Assembly (NCBI GenBank): GCA_002699325.1
Contig: PABS01000132.1
Location: 11,397-23,140 of the forward strand
Origin: Ponticaulis sp.
Lineage (GTDB): Bacteria > Pseudomonadota > Alphaproteobacteria > Caulobacterales > Hyphomonadaceae
Direction of reading: 5' to 3'
Length of the DNA: 11,744 nucleotides
The notes below the pieces were generated by a model. That model saw nothing but the letters and a program-made list of their open reading frames with translations, was not told the DNA's origin and ran no database searches. Both the position numbers and the translations under genes were made by a program. Below, one piece after another: positions 1 through 7,072 of this stretch (position 1 is its first letter; each line of letters starts with the position of its first letter).

Positions 1-1827
1 TTCACGATTGAAGTTGAACGTTCTCTGGCCGTTCTCGATGGCGCGGTCTGCGTTCTCGACGCCAACGCTGGTGTCGAGCCACAGACGGAAACTGTCTGGC
101 GTCAGGCTGACCGCTACAAGGTTCCGCGTATCGTCTATGTCAACAAAATGGACAAACTCGGCGCTGACTTCTTCAACTGTGTGAAGATGATCAAAGAGCG
201 CACGGGTGCGACACCTATGCCAATTCAGATGCCAATCGGCGCTGAGACCGAGCTCGAGGGTATGATCGACCTGATCACCATGAAAGAGTGGGTCTGGCAG
301 GGTGAAGATCTGGGTGCGACCTGGGTCCAGAAAGACATTCGTGACGAACTCAAGGACAAAGCTGAAGAGCTTCGCAACGAGATGATCGAGCTTGCCGTTG
401 AGCAGGACGAAGCTGCTATGGAAGCGTATCTGGAAGGTGATGAGCCGGACATTGCAACGCTCCGCAAGCTGATTCGTAAGGGTACACTGTCCATGACATT
501 CGTACCTGTCCTGTGCGGCTCTGCTTTTAAAAACAAAGGTGTTCAGCCAATGCTGAACGCGGTGATCGACTATCTTCCAAGCCCACTTGATGTCCCGGCT
601 TACATGGGTTTCAAACCAGGCGACGAAGAAGAGACCCGTAACCTTGCCCGTCATGCTGACGACGATGAGCCATTCTCTGGTCTCGCGTTCAAGATCATGA
701 ACGACCCATTTGTTGGTTCGCTGACTTTCGTTCGTATTTACTCCGGTAAAATGAACAAGGGCGGCTCAATGCTGAACTCGACCAAGGGTAAACAAGAGCG
801 CATCGGTCGTATGATGATGATGCACTCGAACAACCGTGAAGAGATCGAAGAAGCATTCGCTGGCGATATTATCGCTCTCGCGGGTCTGAAAGACACGACA
901 ACAGGCGACACGCTTTGCGACAAGTCTGACCCGGTCGTGCTCGAGACAATGAACTTCCCTGATCCGGTGATCGAGATCGCGGTTGAGCCAAAGTCGAAAG
1001 CCGACCAAGAAAAAATGTCTGTCGGTCTCCAGCGTCTTGCGGCAGAAGATCCATCTTTCCGCGTCGAAACAGACATTGAGTCTGGTCAGACGATCATGAA
1101 AGGCATGGGCGAGCTTCACCTCGACGTTCTCGTTGACCGTCTGAAGCGTGAGTTCAAAGTCGAAGCGAACATCGGCGCGCCAAAAGTGGCATACCGTGAG
1201 GCGATCAGCCAGCCAGCTGAAATCGACTACACGCACAAGAAGCAGTCCGGTGGTTCTGGTCAGTTCGCTCGCATCAAGGTTCAGTTCGAGCCAGGCGAAG
1301 CGGGTACAGGCTTCGTCTTCGAATCTAAGGTCGTCGGCGGTAACGTTCCTAAGGAATACATCCCGGGCGTCGAAAAAGGTATTGAGAGCGCAATGAGCAG
1401 CGGTCTTCTGGCGGGTTACCCTGTCAGCGACCTCAAAGCTACGCTTCTCGACGGTGCTTACCACGATGTCGACTCCAGTGTTCTGGCGTTCGAGATCGCA
1501 GGTCGCGCTGCCTTCCGTGAACTGAAGTCTCAGGGTGCGCCACGCATCATGGAACCAGTCATGAAAGTCGAAGTTGTGACACCAGAAGACTATATGGGTG
1601 ACATCATTGGTGACCTGAACTCACGTCGTGGTCAGATCCAGGGATCTGAGCCGCGTGGCAACGTCACTGCGATCAACGCATATGTTCCACTGGCCAACAT
1701 GTTTGGTTATGTCGGTAACCTTCGCGGCATGTCGCAGGGTCGCGCACAGTTCGTCATGCAGTTCGACCACTATGAAGAAGTGCCGCGCGCTGAGAGCGAA
1801 AAAATCATTTCACAGCTCGCCGGCTAA
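1..1827 (+). CDS. fusA: Elongation factor G, 5'-truncated by the window edge
   Basis: EF-G is the cytoplasmic GTPase that drives ribosomal translocation and, with RRF, ribosome recycling. The open frame runs from base 1, so about 90-95 N-terminal residues lie outside; 608 residues are visible, in keeping with a full protein of about 700. The first codons continue directly from the G3 motif (the Phe after DTPGHVD), followed by IEVERS. The G4 motif NKMD is at 142-153. Domain II follows, then domain III with the [16 protein letters not shown] segment. Domain IV begins near [10 protein letters not shown], and domain V contains [18 protein letters not shown] and [15 protein letters not shown]. The gene ends in TAA, 41 bases before tuf, as expected for an str operon. 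No frameshift or missing motif was seen. rpsL and rpsG probably lie upstream, outside the window (inference). Confidence 0.98.
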   Translation, partial: FTIEVERSLAVLDGAVCVLDANAGVEPQTETVWRQADRYKVPRIVYVNKMDKLGADFFNCVKMIKERTGATPMPIQMPIGAETELEGMIDLITMKEWVWQGEDLGATWVQKDIRDELKDKAEELRNEMIELAVEQDEAAMEAYLEGDEPDIATLRKLIRKGTLSMTFVPVLCGSAFKNKGVQPMLNAVIDYLPSPLDVPAYMGFKPGDEEETRNLARHADDDEPFSGLAFKIMNDPFVGSLTFVRIYSGKMNKGGSMLNSTKGKQERIGRMMMMHSNNREEIEEAFAGDIIALAGLKDTTTGDTLCDKSDPVVLETMNFPDPVIEIAVEPKSKADQEKMSVGLQRLAAEDPSFRVETDIESGQTIMKGMGELHLDVLVDRLKREFKVEANIGAPKVAYREAISQPAEIDYTHKKQSGGSGQFARIKVQFEPGEAGTGFVFESKVVGGNVPKEYIPGVEKGIESAMSSGLLAGYPVSDLKATLLDGAYHDVDSSVLAFEIAGRAAFRELKSQGAPRIMEPVMKVEVVTPEDYMGDIIGDLNSRRGQIQGSEPRGNVTAINAYVPLANMFGYVGNLRGMSQGRAQFVMQFDHYEEVPRAESEKIISQLAG

Positions 1828-1868
1828 TTTGATTGCCAGGCAGTTACAAAGTTCAGGAGTAGGAAATC

Positions 1869-3062
1869 ATGTCCAAGGCAAAGTTTGAGCGTAACAAGCC
1901 CCACGTAAACATCGGCACGATTGGTCACGTTGACCACGGTAAGACGACGCTGACAGCGGCGATCACGATGGTGCTTTCAGAAGCTGGTGGTGGCGAGAAG
2001 CGCTCGTATGAGGATATTGACTCAGCGCCGGAAGAAAAAGCGCGCGGTATCACCATCAACACAGCGCACGTTGAGTATGAGACAGAGAACCGTCACTATG
2101 CGCACGTCGACTGCCCGGGACACGCTGACTATGTGAAGAACATGATCACGGGTGCCGCTCAGATGGATGGTGGCATTCTGGTTGTGAACGCGGCTGATGG
2201 CCCGATGCCACAGACCCGTGAGCACATTCTGCTTGCCCGTCAGGTTGGTGTTCCTGCGCTTGTTGTCTTCCTGAACAAGGTTGACCAGGTTGATGACGAA
2301 GAGCTGCTTGAGCTGGTTGAGATGGAAGTGCGTGAGCTTCTGTCATCTTACGACTTCCCAGGCGACGATATTCCGATCATTGCCGGTTCAGCGCTTGCAG
2401 CTGTTGAAGGCCGTGACGACAATATCGGCAAGGAGAAAATCCTTGAGCTGATGAAGGCTGTTGACGAGTACATCCCGACCCCGGAGCGTCCGGTTGACCA
2501 GCCATTCCTGATGCCGGTTGAGGACGTGTTCTCAATCTCTGGCCGTGGTACGGTTGTGACCGGCCGTGTTGAGCAGGGCATTCTGAAAGTCGGCGACGAG
2601 ATCGAGATCGTCGGTATCCGTCCACAGGTCACCAAGACGACCTGTACGGGTGTTGAGATGTTCCGCAAGCTGCTCGACCAGGGCCAGGCTGGCGACAATA
2701 TTGGTGCGCTTCTGCGCGGTGTTGACCGTGAAGGCGTTGAGCGTGGTCAGGTTCTCTGCAAGCCAGGTTCGATCACACCACACACCAAGTTTGAAGCTGA
2801 GGCTTACATTCTGACGAAAGAAGAGGGTGGCCGTCACACGCCATTCTTCTCGAACTATCGTCCACAGTTCTACTTCCGTACAACGGACGTGACCGGTGTT
2901 GTGACCCTTCCAGAGGGCACAGAGATGGTTATGCCTGGCGATAACGTGAAGCTTCAGGTTGAGCTGATCCAGCCGGTTGCGATGGAGGAAAAACTCCGTT
3001 TCGCGATCCGTGAAGGTGGCCGCACGGTTGGTTCGGGCGTTGTCTCCAAGGTTCTGGAATAG
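1869..3062 (+). CDS. tuf: Elongation factor Tu
   Basis: EF-Tu delivers aminoacyl-tRNA to the ribosomal A site as a GTP complex. The protein is 397 residues, against 394 in E. coli. The G domain holds GHVDHGKT (residues 19-26), the switch I segment [21 protein letters not shown] (G3), NKVD (G4) and SAL (G5). Domains II and III follow, with [13 protein letters not shown] and the C-terminal [17 protein letters not shown]. The start is supported by AGGAG at 1855-1859 and by exact family agreement from [20 protein letters not shown]. It lies 41 bases after fusA with no promoter that I can see between them, so the two are probably co-transcribed. A structured 3' UTR and a strong terminator follow. 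Many Proteobacteria have two tuf copies; whether a second exists here cannot be seen. Confidence 0.98.
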   Translation: MSKAKFERNKPHVNIGTIGHVDHGKTTLTAAITMVLSEAGGGEKRSYEDIDSAPEEKARGITINTAHVEYETENRHYAHVDCPGHADYVKNMITGAAQMDGGILVVNAADGPMPQTREHILLARQVGVPALVVFLNKVDQVDDEELLELVEMEVRELLSSYDFPGDDIPIIAGSALAAVEGRDDNIGKEKILELMKAVDEYIPTPERPVDQPFLMPVEDVFSISGRGTVVTGRVEQGILKVGDEIEIVGIRPQVTKTTCTGVEMFRKLLDQGQAGDNIGALLRGVDREGVERGQVLCKPGSITPHTKFEAEAYILTKEEGGRHTPFFSNYRPQFYFRTTDVTGVVTLPEGTEMVMPGDNVKLQVELIQPVAMEEKLRFAIREGGRTVGSGVVSKVLE

Positions 3063-3081
3063 TCATAACTGACTAGCTCTC

Positions 3082-3107
3082 GTGCCCGAGACTGTGGTCC
3101 TGGGCAC
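3082..3107 (+). other. Hairpin in the tuf 3' UTR
   Basis: GTGCCC (3082-3087) is fully complementary to GGGCAC (3102-3107). Inside it, GAC (3090-3092) pairs with GTC (3097-3099) around a TGTG loop, leaving one G-U pair and one A/C mismatch between the two stems. There is no T-tract after it, so it is not itself an intrinsic terminator. It may protect the mRNA 3' end or form part of a 3'UTR-derived RNA (inference). Confidence 0.5.
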
Positions 3108-3129
3108 CTAGAGCGGGCTCAAGGCTGTC

Positions 3130-3146
3130 GCACTGAGCGAAAGTGC
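3130..3146 (+). other. Second hairpin in the tuf 3' UTR
   Basis: GCACT (3130-3134) pairs with AGTGC (3142-3146) around a 7-base loop. An alternative wider pairing, GTCGC (3127-3131) with GCGAC (3151-3155), overlaps it by two bases. It lies between the first 3' UTR hairpin and the terminator. Confidence 0.4.
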
Positions 3147-3167
3147 AGGCGCGACGAGCACACAGAT

Positions 3168-3200
3168 AAAAAAAGCCCGGTCATACGACCGGGCTTTTTT
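3168..3200 (+). terminator. Strong intrinsic terminator after tuf
   Basis: A run of seven A (3168-3174) is followed by GCCCGGTC (3175-3182), the loop ATAC (3183-3186), GACCGGGC (3187-3194) and six T (3195-3200). The stem is eight perfect GC-rich pairs and is extended by A-T pairs. This is a classic Rho-independent terminator. The A-tract on the other side means it could also stop antisense transcripts. It lies 105 bases after the tuf stop codon and marks the end of the str transcription unit. Confidence 0.93.
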
Positions 3201-3279
3201 GTCAGTTCGGGGGTGATTTCTCCGGCGCGAATTTTTAGGAAGTAGGCTATAGGCCCACTCGAACTGCGTTGGAGATACA

Positions 3280-4662
3280 ATGACCTCACCGTTTACTCTG
3301 GGCTGGGAAGAATGGGTCGCATTCCCCAAACTCGGCCTGCCGGCCATCAAAGCAAAGGTGGACACCGGCGCGCGGACCTCTGCGCTGCATGCCAGTGTGA
3401 TTGAGCCGTTCGGCCCGGCCGCGAAGCCGCAGGTCCGGTTTTTGATCCAGCCTAACCCTGATGACCTGTCACTGGAGTTCACCTGTTCGGCGCCTGTTGT
3501 AGACCGGCGTCAGGTCACAAGCTCCAATGGTGAGTCAGAGCTGCGCTATGTTATTCAGACTGAACTCTCATGTGGTGAGCGGACCTGGCCTGTTGAGGTG
3601 ACGCTGACCAATCGTGAGAACATGCAATACCGTATGCTGTTCGGGCGGACGAGCATTGCTGATGAAATGGTGGTCGACCCCAATCAGTCTTTTGCGCAGG
3701 GCGTTCTCTCATTTGATCTTTATAAAGGGCTGCCCAAGCGTAAGCCCGTGCGCCGTCCGCTGCGAATCGCGCTTCTGACGCGTGAGCCAAACAATTATTC
3801 CAGCCGACGCCTGATTGAGGCAGGCGAGGCGCGCGGCCATGTCGTGGAAGCGATTGATACGACGCGCTGCTATATGAAGATCGATGCACATTCCTCAGAG
3901 GTACATTATGATGGCCGCTCTCTGCCGCGTTATGATGCGGTCATCCCGCGCATCGGGCCGGCGATCACATCCTATGGTCTGGCTGTTCTGCGACAGTTTC
4001 TGATCAGCGGCGCCTATTGCCTCAATCAACCCGACGCCATTGCAGCCTCACGAGACAAGCTGCTGGCGCACCAGCTTCTGGCCCGCGAGCGCATTGGCAT
4101 GCCTGTGACCGCGTTCGCCAATTCACCGAAAGATACCAAGGATCTGATTTCACTCGTCGGTGGTGCACCTGTCATTCTGAAGCTGCTGCAATCGAGCCAG
4201 GGGAAGGGTGTTGTGCTCGCGGAGACCCGCAAGGCGGCGGAAAGTCTGGTGGACGCGTTTCGCGGGCTGGAGGCAGACTTTCTGGTCCAGCAGTTTGTCA
4301 GTGAAGCGGCGGGACGTGATACGCGTTGCTTTGTTGTGGGCAATAAGGTTGTCGCGGCGATCCAGCGTGTGGCCGCAGAGGGCGAGTTCCGATCGAATCT
4401 CCATCGCGGCGGCACTGCTGAGCCTGTTCGCCTCACCAAGGCCGAGCGTGACGTGGCGCGACGTGCGGCGCAGACAATTGGTCTGTCTGTTGCCGGTGTA
4501 GATATTCTGAGATCGGATGAGGGTCCGAAAGTTCTGGAAGTGAACTCTTCACCAGGGCTGGAAGGCATTGAAAACGCGACCGGCAAGGACATTGCCAGCC
4601 TGATCATTGCAAACCTGGAGGCAAAAGTGCGCCCGCTATCTCGTGAGCATCTGGCAGGATAG
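3280..4662 (+). CDS. RimB-like retropepsin domain fused to RimK-type S6 glutamate ligase
   Basis: This 460-residue protein combines two known families. Residues about 7-138 match the RimB/DUF785 family ('ATP-dependent zinc protease', retropepsin-like), with the aspartic signature [11 protein letters not shown] (Asp28) and the second conserved strand MLFGRTSI (119-126). Residues about 161-455 match E. coli RimK along its length: [18 protein letters not shown], the ATP-grasp glycine loop QGKGVV (307-312), FRSNLHRGG, and the metal-binding set Asp408, Glu420 and Asn422 in VDILR...[13 protein letters not shown]. RimK uses ATP to add glutamates to the C-terminus of ribosomal protein S6; in Pseudomonas, separate rimB and rimK genes work together. 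Here they form one chain. GGAG at 3271-3274 sets the ATG start. No convincing promoter was seen, although a TATAGG lies at 3248-3253. The next gene begins 2 bases after the stop. That S6 is the substrate here is inferred from the family. Confidence 0.93.
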   Translation: MTSPFTLGWEEWVAFPKLGLPAIKAKVDTGARTSALHASVIEPFGPAAKPQVRFLIQPNPDDLSLEFTCSAPVVDRRQVTSSNGESELRYVIQTELSCGERTWPVEVTLTNRENMQYRMLFGRTSIADEMVVDPNQSFAQGVLSFDLYKGLPKRKPVRRPLRIALLTREPNNYSSRRLIEAGEARGHVVEAIDTTRCYMKIDAHSSEVHYDGRSLPRYDAVIPRIGPAITSYGLAVLRQFLISGAYCLNQPDAIAASRDKLLAHQLLARERIGMPVTAFANSPKDTKDLISLVGGAPVILKLLQSSQGKGVVLAETRKAAESLVDAFRGLEADFLVQQFVSEAAGRDTRCFVVGNKVVAAIQRVAAEGEFRSNLHRGGTAEPVRLTKAERDVARRAAQTIGLSVAGVDILRSDEGPKVLEVNSSPGLEGIENATGKDIASLIIANLEAKVRPLSREHLAG

Positions 4663-4664
4663 GG

Positions 4665-4892
4665 ATGGGGGGTCTTCCTTCTTCTCGTCTCTCAGGCGCA
4701 GTGTTTTCAGGCATTGTCGGCGGTAGTGCAGTTTTGTTCTGCCTGATAGGATTGGCCGTGGCCATGCGGCTCGTCTTCCAGCAGGGGCTCAGCCTGATCT
4801 TCGGCGGGAACTGGACGGTGACTGTGCTTGCTATGCTGATACTAACCTTCGCAGGGGCGGTCGCGGGTGTCTGGCTGCGCCGCTCATCATGA
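4665..4892 (+). CDS. Small two-helix membrane protein, function unknown
   Basis: This is a 75-residue protein that I do not recognise. It has two hydrophobic segments suitable as transmembrane helices, at about residues 12-34 and 50-70, joined by a short polar loop around GGNW. It ends in LRRSS, and by the positive-inside rule both ends would be cytoplasmic. Reality as a gene is supported by AGGA at 4656-4659 five bases before the ATG, a 2-base gap after the RimK-fusion stop, and a 4-base ATGA overlap with the DUF167 gene that follows. Its place in this run suggests co-translation with its neighbours but does not reveal a function. Confidence 0.75.
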   Translation: MGGLPSSRLSGAVFSGIVGGSAVLFCLIGLAVAMRLVFQQGLSLIFGGNWTVTVLAMLILTFAGAVAGVWLRRSS

Positions 4893-5221
4893 CGGATCTA
4901 CCGGTGCGCGCCAATGGTGATGTCAGCCTGCTTGTGGTTCGGGTGACACCAAAGTCGAGCCGGGACGCGTTGGAGGGCGTTGAGGCAGATGCGGCGGGAC
5001 AGACCTATCTGAAAGTGAAGGTGAGGGCCGGTCCGGAGAAGGGGGCTGCGAACAAGGCGGTCTGTAGAGTTTTGTCGAAAACGCTGGAATTGCCGAAATC
5101 TGCTGTTTCTGTTCGGTCCGGTGACACAAGCCGAATCAAGCAGATAGAGATTACGCTTCCCGTTGAAGATTTGAAAAAGAAACTCTCAGAGGTACTGGGA
5201 AAACACGAAAACCTTCATTAA
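4889..5221 (+). CDS. DUF167 / YggU (UPF0235) family protein
   Basis: This 110-residue soluble protein carries the signature of the DUF167 (YggU) family: the opening strand VVRVTPKSSRDAL (residues 16-28), the central RAGPEKGAANKAV (46-58) matching the family's PPExGKAN motif, and the closing SGDTSRIKQIEI (77-88). It is slightly longer than typical members of about 95-100 residues, with an extra charged C-terminal tail. The molecular function of the family is not established. The ATG overlaps the stop of the upstream membrane-protein gene as ATGA and has no clear Shine-Dalgarno sequence, so its translation probably depends on coupling. It is the last gene of the rimK-fusion run; about 190 non-coding bases follow. 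Confidence 0.9.
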   Translation: MTDLPVRANGDVSLLVVRVTPKSSRDALEGVEADAAGQTYLKVKVRAGPEKGAANKAVCRVLSKTLELPKSAVSVRSGDTSRIKQIEITLPVEDLKKKLSEVLGKHENLH

Positions 5222-5224
5222 ATT

Positions 5225-5261
5225 GAGGTTATTGCGCGGTGCAGCACTTGACCTTTTTTTT
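5225..5261 (+). terminator. Possible weak terminator after the DUF167 gene
   Basis: Eight consecutive T (5254-5261) follow an arm ACC(T) that can pair with AGGT (5226-5229), enclosing a further short TGC/GCA stem. The stem is only four to five pairs with a long loop, so intrinsic termination here would be inefficient. The position, just after the last gene of the run, is right. Confidence 0.3.
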
Positions 5262-5335
5262 GAAAAGTTGAGGCTGATTTTTGGATCACGCCTGAATCAT
5301 GTCGACAGCACATCGTGATATGGTGCACTGATTTC

Positions 5336-5350
5336 GGGGATAATATCCCC
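5336..5350. repeat. 15-bp palindrome upstream of the PLP-enzyme gene
   Basis: GGGGATAATATCCCC is a perfect palindrome around a central base: a six-pair stem with a 3-base loop if folded as RNA, or a symmetric operator if read as DNA. It is followed by AAGCTTTTAC, too poor a T-tract for a confident terminator. It lies 62 bases before the TTG start of the PLP enzyme, within a plausible promoter or leader zone. It also contains TAATAT, which resembles a -10 element but has no good -35 partner. Confidence 0.4.
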
Positions 5351-5405
5351 AAGCTTTTACGAACGTGCGGCGAGTGTTAGCGAAACGCGTTGCATGATTC
5401 TTTCT

Positions 5406-5409
5406 GGAG
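5406..5409 (+). promoter_or_regulatory. Ribosome binding site that sets a TTG start
   Basis: GGAG lies three bases before TTG at 5413 and twelve before an in-frame TTG at 5422. An in-frame TGA at 5395-5397 rules out a longer protein, and the first in-frame ATG (5494) would cut off the conserved first strand. The start is therefore one of the two TTG codons. The spacing is short for the first and long for the second. Confidence 0.55.
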
Positions 5410-5412
5410 AAA

Positions 5413-6459
5413 TTGAGCCCCTTGGTACCCTCTTTTCCTTCTGAATGTCCCTTCCAGATTGGCTTTACGCCGTTGACGCGGTTTTTCGTTCAGATGAACG
5501 GTATGACCCATGAGCTGGCGGTCAAAGAAGAGCGCTTTAATGAGTTTGGCTCGATCAAGGATCGTGTGGCCTGGTATGTCTGGTCGCATTCCATGAATTC
5601 GGCAGATCCGAAGCGCGCCATCATCGATGCCTCGTCGGGAAACTATGGCTATGCGCTGGCGCGTATTGGTGAGCGTCTTGGCATTCCGGTGACTATCGTC
5701 TCATCGCCCTCGATTTCGCATTTCAATGCAGACGGCATTCGGTCGGCCGGGGCGAGGCTGGTGATCGCAGAGGCGCAGGAGGGCGAATCCTCCAATGGCG
5801 CCCGGATGCGAGTTGCCGGTGAGATCGCCGAAGCGGAAGACAGTCTTTTTCTGGACCAGTATCGCAGTCCTCTGAATCCGGCTGCCCATCAGAACTGGAC
5901 CGCACCGGAGCTACTTTCGGGCGGGGGGATCGACGCCTGCTTTGTTGCGGCGTCGTCTGGGGGCACTGCGCGCGGTTTTGCGGACTATATCTCGAATAGC
6001 GGGTCGGACACAGAGCTGGTGCTTGTCGAGCCGTTTGGATCCTGCGCCTTTGTTGAAGCTGATAAAGGGATGGCTGGCGGCCTCTGTATTCCGGGCTATG
6101 GCAGCGGGCGGAGTTCGACATTCTCAGACATGACGACAAAGCCCGAAGTGCTCCGCGTCTGTGAAGCAGACGTCTTGGCGGCGTATACGGCATTCCGTGA
6201 GAGCGACTTTCCTGCCCTGGGGCTATCGTCTCTTGGGGTTGTCGTCGGCGCTCTTGAGTGGCTTTCGCACGCGGACACTCCGAAACGGGTGGCATGCGTG
6301 TGCGCAGATGGCGATGAACGCTATAGCGATGAATTTGAGGAGAGATATCTCCCAAAGGTCGATTCGGACGTTTACAGCAAAGCGCTTGAACGGCTCACCG
6401 CTCTGCTTCCGCTGATCCAGCCGGTTCACGAAGAAACACTGTCGGCTGTTGCGCGATAG
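5413..6459 (+). CDS. PLP-dependent enzyme of the cysteine synthase fold (fold type II), specificity unknown
   Basis: This 348-residue protein has the layout of the O-acetylserine sulfhydrylase / cystathionine beta-synthase / SbnA superfamily. The first strand reads IGFTPLTRF (16-24). The Schiff-base lysine is Lys49 in FGSIKDR, and the substrate loop is SSGNYG (74-79), where cysteine synthases usually have TSGNTG. FLDQY...NPAAH (146-159) matches the usual NQxxNPxNPxxH stretch. The phosphate-binding loop is SSGGTARG (181-188) in place of GTGGTxxG, and GLSSLG (270-275) and DGDERYSDEF (299-308) follow. The loops differ enough from CysK/CysM that classical cysteine synthesis should not be assumed; beta-replacement on another donor or nucleophile is equally possible. 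The gene stands apart, about 190 bases after DUF167 and 292 before rpsJ, and starts at TTG, which suggests low translation. Confidence 0.88.
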   Translation: MSPLVPSFPSECPFQIGFTPLTRFFVQMNGMTHELAVKEERFNEFGSIKDRVAWYVWSHSMNSADPKRAIIDASSGNYGYALARIGERLGIPVTIVSSPSISHFNADGIRSAGARLVIAEAQEGESSNGARMRVAGEIAEAEDSLFLDQYRSPLNPAAHQNWTAPELLSGGGIDACFVAASSGGTARGFADYISNSGSDTELVLVEPFGSCAFVEADKGMAGGLCIPGYGSGRSSTFSDMTTKPEVLRVCEADVLAAYTAFRESDFPALGLSSLGVVVGALEWLSHADTPKRVACVCADGDERYSDEFEERYLPKVDSDVYSKALERLTALLPLIQPVHEETLSAVAR

Positions 6460-6466
6460 GCGACGC

Positions 6467-6488
6467 TCTGGCGGGGCTATCGGCCAGA
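6467..6488 (+). other. Hairpin just after the PLP-enzyme gene
   Basis: TCTGGC (6467-6472) pairs with GCCAGA (6483-6488). The same GCCAGA can instead pair with a second TCTGGC at 6508-6513, part of a 9-bp direct repeat CTCTGGCGG (6466-6474 and 6507-6515). There is no T-tract, so this is not a standard intrinsic terminator. It may serve as an mRNA 3'-end structure for the PLP gene. Confidence 0.35.
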
Positions 6489-6552
6489 ATCCGGAAGGTC
6501 GGCTCTCTCTGGCGGACAGGCAATCGGAAAACCCTGCCAAAAGCGCCATTGA

Positions 6553-6596
6553 ATCGTGACTATCGTGTTGACAACTGAGTCTCAAACACATAAACG
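6553..6596 (+). promoter_or_regulatory. Putative S10 operon promoter
   Basis: A perfect -35 hexamer TTGACA (6568-6573) is followed after 17 bases by TAAACG (6591-6596), a weak -10 with three of six matches. Transcription would begin near 6603 and give a leader of about 150 bases before rpsJ. The 6-bp direct repeat ATCGTG (6553-6558 and 6562-6567) ends exactly at the -35 element. Two 9-bp odd palindromes, GTTGACAAC (6567-6575) and TGAGTCTCA (6576-6584), lie back to back across the -35 and spacer. This is the best -35 seen between tuf and rpsJ and fits the need for a strong promoter there, since the terminator after tuf should block read-through. Confidence 0.6.
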
Positions 6597-6601
6597 TCGC
6601 G

Positions 6602-6751
6602 CCTCGTGAATGAGGTGGCAGTGCCATTAGCCTGGCTTTTCGGCAGACGCATCCTCCACGAAACGGAACAATTTGTAAGTTTGGTCCGGCAGGCAACCGG
6701 TGGGTTGCGCTGTTCGGGCTTTAACTTTTTGTGCGAACGGACGACGTTGCG
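6602..6751 (+). promoter_or_regulatory. Structured 5' leader of the S10 operon
   Basis: The 150 bases between the predicted transcription start and rpsJ have no credible gene but several hairpins. CCTC/GAGG lies at 6602-6605 and 6612-6615. CGGAACAA (6664-6671) pairs with TTGGTCCG (6681-6688) with one mismatch. GCAACC (6693-6698) pairs perfectly with GGTTGC (6703-6708) around a GGTG loop. A second CCGG/CCGG pairing (6686-6689 with 6697-6700) would exclude the last two hairpins. A pyrimidine-rich stretch ending in five T (6719-6730) follows. In E. coli the S10 leader is where L4 represses its own operon; a similar role here is inference from position. Confidence 0.45.
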
Positions 6752-7072
6752 ATGGACAGACAAAACATACGCATTCGCCTGAAGGCTTTCGATCACCGCG
6801 CCCTCGATATGTCGGCGAAGGAGATTGTATCGACTGCCAAGCGAACAGGCGCTCAGGTACGCGGACCTGTGCCGCTGCCAACACGGATTGAGCGCTTCAC
6901 TGTGAACCGTTCTCCGCATATCGATAAGAAGTCTCGCGAGCAGTTCGAGATCCGCACGCATAAGCGTGTTCTGGATATCGTCGACCCGACACCTCAAACG
7001 GTGGACGCGCTGATGAAACTCGACCTTTCTGCTGGTGTGGCTGTTGAGATCAAGCTCGAGGGAGCCCGATAA
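6752..7072 (+). CDS. rpsJ: 30S ribosomal protein S10
   Basis: S10 is a 30S head protein, and as NusE it also takes part in antitermination. The protein is 106 residues, against 103 in E. coli, with the family core [36 protein letters not shown] and [12 protein letters not shown]. The ATG at 6752 is preferred because the family begins immediately before [13 protein letters not shown]. An in-frame GTG at 6731 would add seven unsupported residues and has no ribosome binding site. The Shine-Dalgarno sequence for 6752 is weak (GGA at 6739-6741), unusual for such a highly expressed gene, which may point to leader-based control. The stop codon overlaps the rplC start by one base (TAATG). Confidence 0.97.
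   Translation: MDRQNIRIRLKAFDHRALDMSAKEIVSTAKRTGAQVRGPVPLPTRIERFTVNRSPHIDKKSREQFEIRTHKRVLDIVDPTPQTVDALMKLDLSAGVAVEIKLEGAR

Noticed and set aside
766..1464. 232-codon minus-strand frame inside fusA
   Set aside because: It is antisense to conserved EF-G domains II-IV, its translation has no family features, and it arises from codon bias.
3199..3253. Promoter for the RimB-RimK fusion gene (TTGTCA at 3199, TATAGG at 3248)
   Set aside because: The two elements are far too distant from each other, and neither has a partner at 16-18 bases. A promoter must exist near here, but I cannot place it.
5494..5496. First in-frame ATG as the start of the PLP enzyme
   Set aside because: It would remove the conserved IGFTPLTRF strand; a TTG at 5413 or 5422 with GGAG upstream fits better.
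6731..6751. GTG at 6731 as the start of rpsJ
   Set aside because: It adds seven residues not found in the S10 family and has no ribosome binding site; the ATG at 6752 fits the family.
3063..6751. The inter-operon block as an insertion sequence or genomic island
   Set aside because: No transposase or integrase, terminal inverted repeats, target duplication or tRNA edge is visible, and the genes look chromosomal.
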